DNA of 26,252 nt, taken from Nitrospinota bacterium (lineage in GTDB: Bacteria; JADFOP01). Below the pieces are notes generated by a model, which had not been told where the DNA came from, did not search any database, and saw only the letters and a list, made by a program, of their open reading frames with translations. The stretch is taken from assembly GCA_022562795.1 (NCBI GenBank), contig JADFOP010000031.1:1-26252 (forward strand). Direction: 5' to 3'. The position numbers and the translations under genes are program-made. Of the stretch, positions 1 to 7,998 are shown in pieces. The first letter of the stretch is position 1. Every line of letters starts with the position of its first letter.

Positions 1-1
1 A

Positions 2-310
2 ATCCGTAAGATCCCCATCCTTGGCGATATTCCTATCCTCGGGGCGCTCTTCCGCCAGGTGCGCCACAGCCGTACGGAGACCGAGCTGCTCATCGCTGTG
101 ACTCCCCGGCTGGTTAAGCCCCTAGGTCCCCAAGAGGTCATTCCCATGCCGGGCGACGAGGCCGTCTACGACCCCAATGATTTCGAGCTCTTTCTCCTCG
201 GCAAGATGACCCATACGGAGCTAGGCAAGAAGACAAAGGAACAAAAGGCCATGAATGAGTTCCTCAAAGCCCAGGCGGGACCTGGCGGGTATTTGGGGTT
301 CATCAAATGA
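2..310 (+). CDS. cpaC: Tad/Flp pilus outer-membrane secretin (CpaC/RcpA), C-terminal end only
   Basis: The frame is open from base 2, so the gene starts before the window. The first residues read IRKIPILGDIPILGALF, followed by RTETELLIAVTPRLVKPL. This is the classic end of the secretin barrel domain of type II/IV secretion and Tad systems. Secretins form the outer-membrane channel through which the pilus leaves the cell. After the secretin signature there is a hydrophilic tail of about 60 residues. The stop TGA overlaps the ATG of the next gene (ATGA), which indicates translational coupling to tadD. Assignment to the Tad subtype rather than type II secretion rests on the neighbours, which are all Tad genes. 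The N-terminal domains cannot be seen. Confidence 0.9.
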   Translation: MRKIPILGDIPILGALFRQVRHSRTETELLIAVTPRLVKPLGPQEVIPMPGDEAVYDPNDFELFLLGKMTHTELGKKTKEQKAMNEFLKAQAGPGGYLGFIK

Positions 311-1152
311 CCACGCAAAAGACGCAAGGGAGAGTGTCTCGGGCCGCGGGCTTTCTCGTAGCCTTAGCCCTCGTCGGCGGGTGCGCCTCGAAGCCCAAGA
401 GTGCCTTGAACTCGCGCCCTTCGCCCTCTCCCAACAGGCTGGACCTGCTCGACATCAGGTCTCACGGCAAGGATCTAAACCACAAGGGCATCGTCAACAA
501 GCACCTGGTGCGTTATTTTGTGGGCAGCGGTCAGTACGTCCTGGCACTGAAACACAATGAGACGCTGCTTAAAAAGGACTCCAATGATGCCGAGCTTCAC
601 TTCCTCAAAGGCTACGCCCTCCGGGAGCTAGGCCGCTATGAGGTAGCTGTTAAAGAGTTGAAGACCGCAGCCAAACTCCACCGGAACTACGCCGAAGCCT
701 GGAACGCCCTGGCAGTGACCTACGACCGGATGCGTAAGCCCGATGAGGCCGAGAAGGCATTCTTGCAAGCCCTCAAGATTACACCGACCTCGCCCAAGTA
801 TCTCAACAACCTGGGGTTCTCCTACTTCAGCAGAGGCCAGTATGACAAGTCCGTCGAGGCTTACAAGAAGGCCCTCGCCTCCTACCCCAACAACGTTCTA
901 ATTCACAACAATCTCGGCTTCGCCTACGGAATGCTCGGCCGTTACGAAGAGGCCATGGCCGAATTTAAACAGGCCGGTCGCGACGAGGTGGCTTACAACA
1001 ACCAGGGGTTCGTCTATCACATGCTCGGCTACAACGACCAGGCCAAGGTCATGTATGCCAAGGCGCTCGAGTCCAATCCTAAGTTCACCAAAGCTCGAGA
1101 CAACCTTCGGATATTGGAAAATGAGGGGAACGGCGCCTCTAGTGCGCCGTAA
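307..1152 (+). CDS. tadD: TPR lipoprotein of the Tad pilus locus (TadD-like)
   Basis: The 281-residue product starts with a lipoprotein signal; the lipobox LVGGC places the lipidated cysteine at residue 26. From about residue 75 to 270 it is a string of roughly six TPR units (for example YLNNLGFSYFSRGQYDKSVE and the repeated NNLGFAYGMLGRYEEA pattern). TadD proteins are TPR lipoproteins thought to help secretin assembly, much like pilotins such as PilF. The gene overlaps the secretin gene by four bases and is followed after 19 bases by another lipoprotein gene, so the three are probably one operon. TPR proteins are common, so the TadD name depends on position; the domain content itself is clear. 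Confidence 0.8.
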   Translation: MTTQKTQGRVSRAAGFLVALALVGGCASKPKSALNSRPSPSPNRLDLLDIRSHGKDLNHKGIVNKHLVRYFVGSGQYVLALKHNETLLKKDSNDAELHFLKGYALRELGRYEVAVKELKTAAKLHRNYAEAWNALAVTYDRMRKPDEAEKAFLQALKITPTSPKYLNNLGFSYFSRGQYDKSVEAYKKALASYPNNVLIHNNLGFAYGMLGRYEEAMAEFKQAGRDEVAYNNQGFVYHMLGYNDQAKVMYAKALESNPKFTKARDNLRILENEGNGASSAP

Positions 1153-1171
1153 GGAGGAGGTGGCTTACAAG

Positions 1172-1450
1172 ATGAAGAAGTTCTGGACAATCGGCATTAT
1201 CGGGCTCATGGTCGCCTTCTTTTTGACCGCCTGCAGCCGAGCCCAAACCAATCCTTACCATGGGGTCTCCTCGAAGATGAACTTCGGGCGCCAGATCATC
1301 AACCCCGAGGCTCCCGCCGAGGAGGAGTTGCCCGCGACTTCCGGCGCCATAGGCGAAGAAATATATAAGCGACACGCCGATACCTACCAACAAGCCATCC
1401 CACGAAGGCTACATGGGACAACTATTCGCGGTGGTATCAAGTCCAAGTAG
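1172..1450 (+). CDS. Small putative lipoprotein at the end of the Tad secretin operon
   Basis: This is a 92-residue protein. A strong ribosome site (AAGGAGGAGG at 1151-1160) sits directly on the tadD stop codon and selects the ATG at 1172; an in-frame GTG at 1160 would be inside that site. The N-terminus has a lysine pair, a hydrophobic stretch and the lipobox LTAC, so Cys21 is the likely lipidation site. The mature part is short, polar and basic at the end, with GEEIYKRHADTYQQAIP in the middle. I do not recognise a family. Position suggests an accessory envelope component of the pilus secretin. It is the last + strand gene before the convergent tadC. Confidence 0.65.
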   Translation: MKKFWTIGIIGLMVAFFLTACSRAQTNPYHGVSSKMNFGRQIINPEAPAEEELPATSGAIGEEIYKRHADTYQQAIPRRLHGTTIRGGIKSK

Positions 1451-1583
1451 GGGTTCGCTGTAGAGCCGCTACCCGCTTCCTAGACACTTTCCACACATAG
1501 CTTTCCCACGACGAATATAACTCCGCCAACGGGTTGAAGCCATTCCCGCTACACAGCAATCCTGGATGGAAACGCGAAAGGGC

Positions 1584-2537
1584 CTACTTCGCTAACGAGG
1601 GTAGGACGCTATCGATAATCTTGATTACACCTGGGCCGATGACAATCAAAAAAGTGGCTGGCAGGATGAAGAGCACCAGTGGGAACGTCAGCTTGACGGT
1701 CGTCTTGGCCGCCTTCTCCTCCGCGGCCTGGCGCCGTCTGGTCCGAATTGTGTCGGCTGAGATTCGCAGGGCTTGGGCTATCGAGGTGCCAAACCTATCG
1801 GCCTGGATCAGGACTGTCGCCAGGCCGCGGAGGTCCTCGAGGCTGTTGCGCTCTCCAAGGTTCCCCAGAGCCTTCTGGTAAGGAATTCCGGTGTTCATCT
1901 CGAGCGAAACGAGAGCGAGTTCTTTAGCCAATTTCGGAGCGGTGTGTTCTATCTCCTCCCCCACCCGCTTGAGCGCCATATTGAGCCCCAGGCCGGCCTC
2001 GACGCATACAATGAGAAGGTCGAGGGCGTTCGGCAATGACTTGTTCAGGGCATCGTTGCGGCGATTCGTCACAATTCTTAACCACAGGTTGGGAGCATAG
2101 AGCCCCAGGGCCGTACCCCCTCCAACGGTGATGATTACGTTGAGGAGATTTTGAGCTCCCGCCAACGAGTAGGCCACCCCCAGACCTCCCAATAGTAGAG
2201 CCCCCGCGGCTTTCATACCAAAGAAGAACATCGGGGCCTTGGAGCTTCGGTAGCCGGCGTAAGAGAGTGTTTTCCTGAGGCCTGTGACCTTCTGCTGCTC
2301 TTTGGGCGCCGTTAACCGGCTCAGAGAGCTCATGGCCTTTTCCAATTGCTTTTCCATCTTCCCGTGTTTGCCCTGATCCTGTACCCCTATGCCCTGAAGT
2401 CTCTCCGAGACAACATCCGACGTAGTCTTCTTGAAGGCTTGACTTAGGAACACTCCCACGCCCCCAATGGCCAAGACGGCGACGGTCATCATGAGGTAAA
2501 AGAGGGTGTTCGGATCAGATGTAAAGAGGTCCATCAT
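1584..2537 (-). CDS. tadC: Tad pilus inner-membrane platform protein TadC
   Basis: The 317-residue product has an N-terminal membrane segment, a cytoplasmic stretch, two more hydrophobic segments around residues 105-150, and a type II secretion F (T2SSF) domain. The domain contains NALDLLIVCVEAGLGLNMAL, then LALVSLEMNTGIPYQKAL and RFGTSIAQALRISADTIRTR, with a final membrane helix near the end. TadB and TadC form the inner-membrane platform that couples the TadA motor to pilin polymerisation. The ATG follows AGGAGG at a seven-base distance, and that site overlaps the tadB stop codon. It is the last gene of the minus-strand Tad operon and meets the small lipoprotein gene tail to tail. Confidence 0.9.
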   Translation of the reverse strand: MMDLFTSDPNTLFYLMMTVAVLAIGGVGVFLSQAFKKTTSDVVSERLQGIGVQDQGKHGKMEKQLEKAMSSLSRLTAPKEQQKVTGLRKTLSYAGYRSSKAPMFFFGMKAAGALLLGGLGVAYSLAGAQNLLNVIITVGGGTALGLYAPNLWLRIVTNRRNDALNKSLPNALDLLIVCVEAGLGLNMALKRVGEEIEHTAPKLAKELALVSLEMNTGIPYQKALGNLGERNSLEDLRGLATVLIQADRFGTSIAQALRISADTIRTRRRQAAEEKAAKTTVKLTFPLVLFILPATFLIVIGPGVIKIIDSVLPSLAK

Positions 2538-2548
2538 GATACGGCCTC

Positions 2549-3517
2549 CTAGATATCAATTGAAACAATCTTCTTAATCAACAGGGCTCCGAGTATCACA
2601 AGCCCACCAGCGGTGTAAAGCATGATATTGCCGAGGGGGGTGGTAAAGAGCGGCTCCATGTAATTAGGGCTAAGGTAGTTGATAATAAAACCCATACCAA
2701 TTGGCAATAGTCCCAACAGCCAACCGCTCAAGCGTCCTTCACCCGTCAGGGCCTTGATATGGCCCCTGAGCTTGAAGCGCTCCCGAATTGTGTAGCTAAG
2801 TTTGTCCAAAACCTCGGTCAGATTGCTACCTACATCCCACTGGATGAGCACGCTGGTGACGAAGAGCTTCATGTCCATGTTGTCGCACCGGTGTAAGAGG
2901 TTCTACAGTGAGTCCTTCATGCTCACCCCCAACCGATTCTCCTCGTTGATTTTTCTAAATTCGGTGCTGATGGGAGCTGAAAACTCCTTGGCTACCACCT
3001 CGAAGGCCATTGAGAGAGCGAAACCCGTCCGCAGGCTGCGGACGATAGTGTCGAGCGCCTCGGGCAGCTGCTTCGTGAGCTTTGACATCCGGTGCCGCTT
3101 GGCCAATTTAAGGTACAACCAGGGCCCTATGATACCTGCGACAAGGCCCAGCAGAGCATAAAGAGGACTCTTGGTGACCACGAAAACCACCGAGGAGCAG
3201 CTCCAGGCGGCAATGACGACGAGGAGCAAGAAGCGGTCCAGCAACATCCTTGTGCCTGCCTGGTCGAGCAAGGTGTCAAGAGAATTGGAAAAGGGCAAAA
3301 GAGCAAGAAACTTGTGAACAGCAGGGTTTTTCGAAAAGACGTTGACCCAGAGGATGCCGCCGCCAGGCTTCTTTTCGGTGGCCCCGACCCGAATGGCCTG
3401 AAGGCTTTCTCTGATAGACTTTTCGGTCTTATCGGCCTTGCTGCGCATCTGTAGATAAATGGCCTCTCCGAGCAGCGCCACGGTAGCGAAGGCAAATAGG
3501 AAGAGAACGTTCTTCAT
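2549..3517 (-). pseudogene. tadB: Tad pilus platform protein TadB, interrupted by one in-frame amber codon
   Basis: Reading frame 3517 to 2549 gives one TadB-like protein of 322 residues except for a TAG at 2905-2903 (codon 205). Before it come two N-terminal membrane segments and a T2SSF start (LPEALDTIVRSLRTGFALSM, then NEENRLGVSMKDSL). After it, in the same frame, come NLLHRCDNMDMKLFVTSVLI, then ERFKLRGHIKAL and two membrane helices ending LLIKKIVSIDI. The family normally has Glu or a similar residue where the stop falls (pattern xAL-E-NLxxR), so a GAG-to-TAG or CAG-to-TAG change explains it. The ATG overlaps the tadA stop (TGATG). Restart at the ATG at 2878 is possible, but no good ribosome site precedes it. 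This could be a true pseudogene, a strain variant or a base-call error. Confidence 0.8.
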
Positions 3518-4878
3518 CAGGAACTTGAAACCTCTTTATGAACGGTGAAGGTGTTCTCGGGAAGATGCACCCCGAACGACTCCAGCCTGTCCATGCAGCG
3601 AGGGCGGATGCCCGTGGCCTGAAAGACCCCTACCACTGAACCGTTGTTATCCACCCCCAGTTGGCTAAAGATAAAGATATCCTGAGTTGTGAGGATATCC
3701 CCCTCCATCCCTGTAATCTCCGCGATGCGCGTCACTTTGCGCTTCCCGTCGGATAAGCGGTTCGCCTGGACGATGATGTCGAGGGCCGACCCTATCTGCT
3801 GACGGATAACCCTTTCGGCCAGGTCGAAGCCCGCCATAGTCACCATAGTCTCCAGCCGGGAAAGAGCGTCCCTGGTAGTGTTGGCGTGAATGGTGGTAAG
3901 GCTCCCATCGTGGCCGGTGTTCATGGCCTGGAGCATATCGAGGGCCTCCCCCGACCTGACCTCGCCTATAATTATACGGTCCGGCCGCATCCGAAGGGAG
4001 TTCCTCACCAGGTCGCGCTGAGTGACCTCGCCCTTGCCCTCGATGTTGGGAGGCCTCGTCTCAAGCCTCACGACATGCGGCTGCTGCAGCTGCAGCTCGG
4101 CGCTGTCCTCGATAGTGACGATGCGCTCGCCCTCGGGAATGGAGCCGGACAGGGCGTTAAGAAGAGTCGTCTTGCCGCTGCCCGTCCCGCCCGATATAAG
4201 TATGTTGAGCTTCGCCCGAACGCAACCGGCTAGAAAGGTCACCATCTCTTCCAAAATGCTATCGAACCGAACCAGGTCTTCAAACTTAAGCGGGTCGGTC
4301 CCAAACCGGCGAATGGAGAGAGTCGGCCCATCTATGGCCAGGGGCGGAATGATGGCATTGATACGGCTGCCGTCGGGAAGCCGGGCGTCCACCATCGGAG
4401 AGGACTCGTCGATACGACGCCCCACCGCCGAGACGATGCGGTTGATGATATTGAGCAGGTGCTCGTCGTTCTTAAACCGGACGTTGGTACGTTCGAGCAG
4501 GCCGTTGCGCTCGATCCAAACCGAATTGTAGTTGTTGACCAAGATGTCGCTGATGGTCGGATCGCTGAGGAGCGTCTCCAGGGGGCCGTAACCGAGGGCT
4601 TCGTTCAAAACCTCCCCGACGAGCCTCTCCCGCTCAATTTGGTTAAGCGGGACGTTCTCACCTTGGATTATCTGGGTAAGGGCCGAGCGGATTTCCCTCC
4701 TGATCTCCTCTTTGTCCAGGGCATGGAGGCTTACGAGATCGATGTTGTCGACGAGCTTCCAGTGAATCTCGCCCTTGAGCTTTTGATAGAGGTCGTCGCT
4801 CTCATGAGAGACTGGCTGGTCGTTATTCTCTCCCGCCGTGTCTTGAACCACTGACTGGCGAAGACGGCTCCTCAACAT
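3517..4878 (-). CDS. tadA: Tad pilus assembly ATPase TadA/CpaF
   Basis: This is a 453-residue secretion ATPase of the PulE/VirB11 superfamily that powers pilus polymerisation from the cytoplasmic face. Visible motifs: the N-terminal domain signature [20 protein letters not shown] (about 95-114), Walker [10 protein letters not shown] (230-238), Asp-box region ([10 protein letters not shown], 254-263), Walker B RIIIGEVR with Glu306 (301-308), and the His box TTIHANT with His331. Length matches CpaF proteins. The ATG is served by GGAGG inside the end of tadZ, with stop and start three bases apart. The 3' end overlaps the tadB start, so tadZ-tadA-tadB are translationally coupled. Confidence 0.95.
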   Translation of the reverse strand: MLRSRLRQSVVQDTAGENNDQPVSHESDDLYQKLKGEIHWKLVDNIDLVSLHALDKEEIRREIRSALTQIIQGENVPLNQIERERLVGEVLNEALGYGPLETLLSDPTISDILVNNYNSVWIERNGLLERTNVRFKNDEHLLNIINRIVSAVGRRIDESSPMVDARLPDGSRINAIIPPLAIDGPTLSIRRFGTDPLKFEDLVRFDSILEEMVTFLAGCVRAKLNILISGGTGSGKTTLLNALSGSIPEGERIVTIEDSAELQLQQPHVVRLETRPPNIEGKGEVTQRDLVRNSLRMRPDRIIIGEVRSGEALDMLQAMNTGHDGSLTTIHANTTRDALSRLETMVTMAGFDLAERVIRQQIGSALDIIVQANRLSDGKRKVTRIAEITGMEGDILTTQDIFIFSQLGVDNNGSVVGVFQATGIRPRCMDRLESFGVHLPENTFTVHKEVSSS

Positions 4879-4881
4879 GGG

Positions 4882-6057
4882 CTAACTCCCTCCTCTCTTC
4901 TTCAAGAAGCCTAAGAGACCCGAGCTCTCTTCTACCTCCGGCTTTACCTGCGTTAGAGCGGCGCACAGTGACGCAATCTCTTGGGTTAGTTTCGCCTTCG
5001 GGTAGGCTTCCTGTAGGAGCCTGCCGGTGTTGATGGCCTCCATCGTCTCCTGCTCCATATTACAGAGCGTAGCGGCGATGGGCCAATTCAAGGTCTTCTT
5101 GATATTCTTGACCGAAAAAACCTTCGCCTTTTTTGCGAACCGGTTCAAGACCACCTTGATCTTGGCTCTGTCATATCCAAGCTGTTCGAGGAGCTCGAGG
5201 CAGCGCTTGGTGTTTTTGAGGCCCGGCACCGTCTGAAGCGTAACGAGGACAATGGTGTCGGCGGAGTCCATGGCGGCCAGGAAAATGTCGTCAATGGCTT
5301 TTAGGCAGTCAACGACTATAAAGTCGAAGTGGCTGCGCAGGCTTTGAAGAACACGGGTGACGTGCTCGCCCGTCACCTCCTCGGCTCCCTCGTAGGACCT
5401 GGGAGTCCCCAGGACGAATAGGCCAGAGGCGTGTCTGGCCAGGGACGAATCGAGAAGCTCCCCGTCGATCCGGCTTATGTTCTGGATGAAATCTGTAACT
5501 GTAAAGTTGGCCTCCAGATTCAGAAAATAGGAGACGTCTCCCTTGTAGAGGTCCAAATCGAAGAGGATGCTTCTCTGCTTTGGACTCCTGGCTAAATAGC
5601 CGGCCAGGTTAGTCGCCATAGTGGTGGTGCCGCAGCCCCCCAGCAGGCTGAATACGCTGATGACCTTGCCCCCCTTGTCCCTGTTCTCCTGCGCCTTGCA
5701 TATCGATCGGATCGTACGCTCAACGACCTCCTTGTCTTCTGGCAAAACGAAGAAGTCACGAACTCCGAGCCGCACCGCCTTAAGGATGAGGTCGGGGCTT
5801 TTCTCCTTGCTAAGAGCGAATACATGCATCTCCGCATGCTCTACCTTCAACTGTTCGATGATGGCCAAGGCCTTGTCGGGGTCCTGGCTCAAATCGACGA
5901 AGAGAACGGCAGGTTTTTTGTCCGTGACCAACATGTAGCCCGATTGGTAGTCGGCAGCGTTGCCCACGACCTTAATCGCGGACTCCACGGACTTTCCCAT
6001 CTCCTCCCTAATTGCAGCATCGGCTGAAATGATGACGCAACCTTCTTGGCTCACCAT
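4882..6057 (-). CDS. cpaE: Tad pilus localisation ATPase-like protein TadZ/CpaE
   Basis: The 391-residue product has two domains. Residues 1-120 resemble a response-regulator receiver fold (VLFVDLSQDPDKALAIIEQL, then AVRLGVRDFFVLPEDKE). Residues 131-375 are a ParA/MinD-type domain with P-loop-like LLGGCGTTTMATNLA (about 138-152), switch-like ILFDLDLYKGD and Walker B-like FIVVDCLKA. The P-loop lacks both the signature lysine and the usual GKT/GKS; Thr occupies that place, as in a number of CpaE/TadZ proteins. TadZ marks the pole or site where the Tad machine assembles. It lies between cpaB and tadA in the usual Tad order. The ribosome site is weak (AAAGAGAG region). Confidence 0.9.
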   Translation of the reverse strand: MVSQEGCVIISADAAIREEMGKSVESAIKVVGNAADYQSGYMLVTDKKPAVLFVDLSQDPDKALAIIEQLKVEHAEMHVFALSKEKSPDLILKAVRLGVRDFFVLPEDKEVVERTIRSICKAQENRDKGGKVISVFSLLGGCGTTTMATNLAGYLARSPKQRSILFDLDLYKGDVSYFLNLEANFTVTDFIQNISRIDGELLDSSLARHASGLFVLGTPRSYEGAEEVTGEHVTRVLQSLRSHFDFIVVDCLKAIDDIFLAAMDSADTIVLVTLQTVPGLKNTKRCLELLEQLGYDRAKIKVVLNRFAKKAKVFSVKNIKKTLNWPIAATLCNMEQETMEAINTGRLLQEAYPKAKLTQEIASLCAALTQVKPEVEESSGLLGFLKKRGGS

Positions 6058-6076
6058 CGTATCTCTCTTTCTATCT

Positions 6077-6916
6077 CTAGAAGTGTTCTAATCCACGCGT
6101 AGAGCCTCTAATCAATTCAACAGTCACCGGCGGAGGCAATGAAGGGGCTGATGCTGGCTCAACTTTGGGCTTTGGCTTAGGCGGCGTCCAGCCGATGAGG
6201 CGGACAGGAGTCGAGCCTTTTGTATTGACCGGAGATTGATCGAGCGTGTTGCGCATAGCCAGCTGAATGTCGTTGCGGCTCGCCAACGCGAGCTTTTCAG
6301 CATCGGCAGGACCCACCAAGAGGGTTACGGCGCTCACGCGCTTGGGCTTGCCATTCTCACGGGTGATCTCTTGACCGACGGCAAGCACAGGCACACGCTG
6401 AAGAACCGTTTTGGTAATAACACCCTCGCCCTTTATTGGCTCCATGGTCACGATAACATCCACGAGGTCGCCTGGCTTGATGAAGCCCGCCACGCCGATG
6501 ATCTCGTTAACCCGGACGGCCACGGCCCGTTGACCCTTGGGGATTATCGCCGCCAGTCCCGTCCCTCCGCCTTTCGGAATCAGGTGACCTTCCAAGATGG
6601 GCTCGCCGGCGAGAATCCTTCGCGCCGCCGCCCGTCCCACCACTTTCTTGGAGTCCTGGAAGGCACCCTTAAGGAGGGCCTTCTTCGGCCAAGGAGCAGT
6701 TTTCACATCACTAGTGGTGACGGTCATACCCGGTGCAATTTCGCGCTCGGCGACCGCCAAGGTGGTGAAGCCCTCGCGGGCCAGCTTATCCCTGAGAGCG
6801 GCCGACATTTGACTCTCCCGCAGATTCATGTAGCGGGTCATCAAAAAGATGGTCAGAAAGCCGGCTGCAACGGCCCCTACGAGTACGAGGACTCGAAGGT
6901 TTATAAAGCGTCCCAT
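6077..6916 (-). CDS. cpaB: Tad pilus assembly protein CpaB/RcpC
   Basis: The 279-residue product has an N-terminal membrane anchor (about residues 8-27), a SAF domain (about 51-112) and the CpaB/RcpC region with the family signature GVAGFIKPGDLVDVIVTM. After this comes TVLQRVPVLAVGQEI, and a proline-rich tail closes the protein. CpaB/RcpC is a periplasmic, membrane-anchored protein that associates with the secretin CpaC and may bind peptidoglycan through its SAF domain. A strong ribosome site (GGAGGAGGAGG) directly precedes the ATG. It lies 24 bases after cpaA and 19 before cpaE, on the same strand. Confidence 0.92.
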   Translation of the reverse strand: MGRFINLRVLVLVGAVAAGFLTIFLMTRYMNLRESQMSAALRDKLAREGFTTLAVAEREIAPGMTVTTSDVKTAPWPKKALLKGAFQDSKKVVGRAAARRILAGEPILEGHLIPKGGGTGLAAIIPKGQRAVAVRVNEIIGVAGFIKPGDLVDVIVTMEPIKGEGVITKTVLQRVPVLAVGQEITRENGKPKRVSAVTLLVGPADAEKLALASRNDIQLAMRNTLDQSPVNTKGSTPVRLIGWTPPKPKPKVEPASAPSLPPPVTVELIRGSTRGLEHF

Positions 6917-6940
6917 GACCTCCTCCTCCCTTCGGTAAAC

Positions 6941-7450
6941 TTAAAGTGGAGAGCCCCAAATAACAAAGCCCAGCGTGCCAGCGGCAATTGCTAGGCTGTA
7001 GGGCATGTGCGGTTTATCTCGGGAAGCTAGCGGGTAACGCCCCCGAAAAGTTATGAAGCAGACCAGGTCCTCGTAGATGGTCTTCATGAAGTTGGCGCCC
7101 TTTCCACCCGAGGCTACTATCATCCCCAGAGCTAAGACACCTCCCGCCAGTCCGCTATAAACCGTGGCGATGAGGATGTTCTTGGGGCCGAGCCATGCCC
7201 CCAGGCCCGCCAGCAGTTTCACGTCGCCTCCGCCCATCCCTCCGAGCATGTATGGGACGAGGAGAACCCCTAAGCCAACGGAGAGGCCAAGGGCGCTGGA
7301 CTTCAAACCAGGAAGTCCAGTAGTGGCCAGGTGGAAGACAAGACCGCCCACGGCTGCGGGCACGGTAAGGACATTGGGAATCTTCCGTGCCCAAAGGTCC
7401 GTCCCCACTGCGATGGCGAGAATTATGAGGATGACGATATTTGTACTCAT
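6941..7450 (-). CDS. cpaA: Tad prepilin peptidase TadV/CpaA (A24 family)
   Basis: The 169-residue polytopic membrane protein matches the short A24 peptidases of Tad loci, which lack the N-terminal methylase domain of PilD. The two catalytic aspartates are visible: Asp18 in AVGTDLWARKIPN and Asp76 in the GxGD-type motif GGMGGGDVKLL. It should cut the leader from the Flp pilin encoded just upstream. The ATG has only a poor ribosome site (AAGG directly next to it), which with the hairpin in the flp-cpaA gap may keep its level well below that of the pilin. Confidence 0.92.
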   Translation of the reverse strand: MSTNIVILIILAIAVGTDLWARKIPNVLTVPAAVGGLVFHLATTGLPGLKSSALGLSVGLGVLLVPYMLGGMGGGDVKLLAGLGAWLGPKNILIATVYSGLAGGVLALGMIVASGGKGANFMKTIYEDLVCFITFRGRYPLASRDKPHMPYSLAIAAGTLGFVIWGSPL

Positions 7451-7481
7451 CCTTGCTTCGAAGGCTCCATCAAAAGATTTC

Positions 7482-7522
7482 AGGCAAGGCCCACAGCGAC
7501 GGGGACCAAAAGCCGCTTGCCT
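7482..7522 (-). terminator. Possible attenuating hairpin between flp and cpaA
   Basis: AGGCAAG (7482-7488) pairs with CTTGCCT (7516-7522), a perfect 7-bp stem with a 27-base loop. Read on the minus strand, the stem is followed by TGAAATCTTTTG, a modestly T-rich stretch. The loop is long and the T-run is broken, so full termination is unlikely. Partial termination after an abundant pilin transcript would make sense. Confidence 0.25.
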
Positions 7523-7556
7523 TTCCCCGAGCGCTGCAGGCCGAAAAGAACCTCGT

Positions 7557-7742
7557 TTAGTTCGATGACGGAATCGTCGCGCTGAGCGTGGTGTTCACGC
7601 CGCCGAACACGCCGTTCAACGTAGTACCGAGGGTCTGAACGGTCAGAATGATGGCAGCCGCAATGAGGGCTACCAAGAGGCCGTACTCAACCGCCGAGGC
7701 CCCATCTTCGTCCTGCATGAACATCTTGAGGTGCTTTATCAT
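7557..7742 (-). CDS. flp: Flp-type major pilin
   Basis: This is a 61-residue prepilin. The short leader MIKHLKMFMQDEDG ends in glycine, followed by ASAVEYGLL, the Flp signature with Glu at +5 and Tyr at +6 of the mature protein. A hydrophobic helix rich in Ala, Ile and Leu follows, then a short tail. The processed pilin would be 47 residues, normal for Flp. The ATG at 7742 is chosen because GGGAGGAAGG lies about six bases upstream and because the leader has the right length; a longer frame upstream has no support. It is the first gene of the minus-strand Tad operon and lies about 120 bases downstream of a sigma-54 promoter. Confidence 0.95.
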   Translation of the reverse strand: MIKHLKMFMQDEDGASAVEYGLLVALIAAAIILTVQTLGTTLNGVFGGVNTTLSATIPSSN

Positions 7743-7860
7743 GGTGTCCTTCCTCCCAAAGCTTATTGTGCGATCTAACTTCTGGAAGGGTCGGAATTTC
7801 TGAGCACCCCCAAGGCACCCATTCCCTTCCACTTTGATCGGCTATTCAGCTATAGAGTTT

Positions 7861-7876
7861 AGCAAGGCCCGTGCCA
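7861..7876 (-). promoter_or_regulatory. Sigma-54 (RpoN) promoter of the flp-tad operon
   Basis: On the minus strand the sequence is TGGCACGGGCCTTGCT. It matches the published consensus TGGCACRNNNNTTGCW at every fixed position, with -24 GG and -12 GC in correct spacing. It points at flp; the start of transcription would fall near 7850, giving a leader of roughly 105-110 bases. Sigma-54 control of pilins is well known from PilS/PilR-regulated pilA, and here a PilS/NtrB-like kinase is encoded just upstream. Confidence 0.75.
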
Positions 7877-7982
7877 CGCTTGGTCCCTGCCTTCCCATAT
7901 TATCGTACCGGCATGGATACAGCCTTGGAACTGCTTGATAATAAAACAGATAGGAAATGGACCGGGCAGCGTAGCACCCCTC

Positions 7983-7998
7983 AGCATTTCAGAATGCT
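7983..7998. promoter_or_regulatory. Small dyad, candidate enhancer-binding site
   Basis: AGCATT-TCAG-AATGCT is a perfect 6-bp inverted repeat. It lies about 110-135 bases upstream of the sigma-54 promoter, a typical distance for the binding site of a sigma-54 activator. The role is inferred from spacing and symmetry only; a 6-bp dyad can arise by chance. Confidence 0.3.

Noticed and set aside
2549-2878. Independent small membrane protein
   Set aside because: It is in frame with the upstream part and completes the TadB fold; only one TAG separates them.
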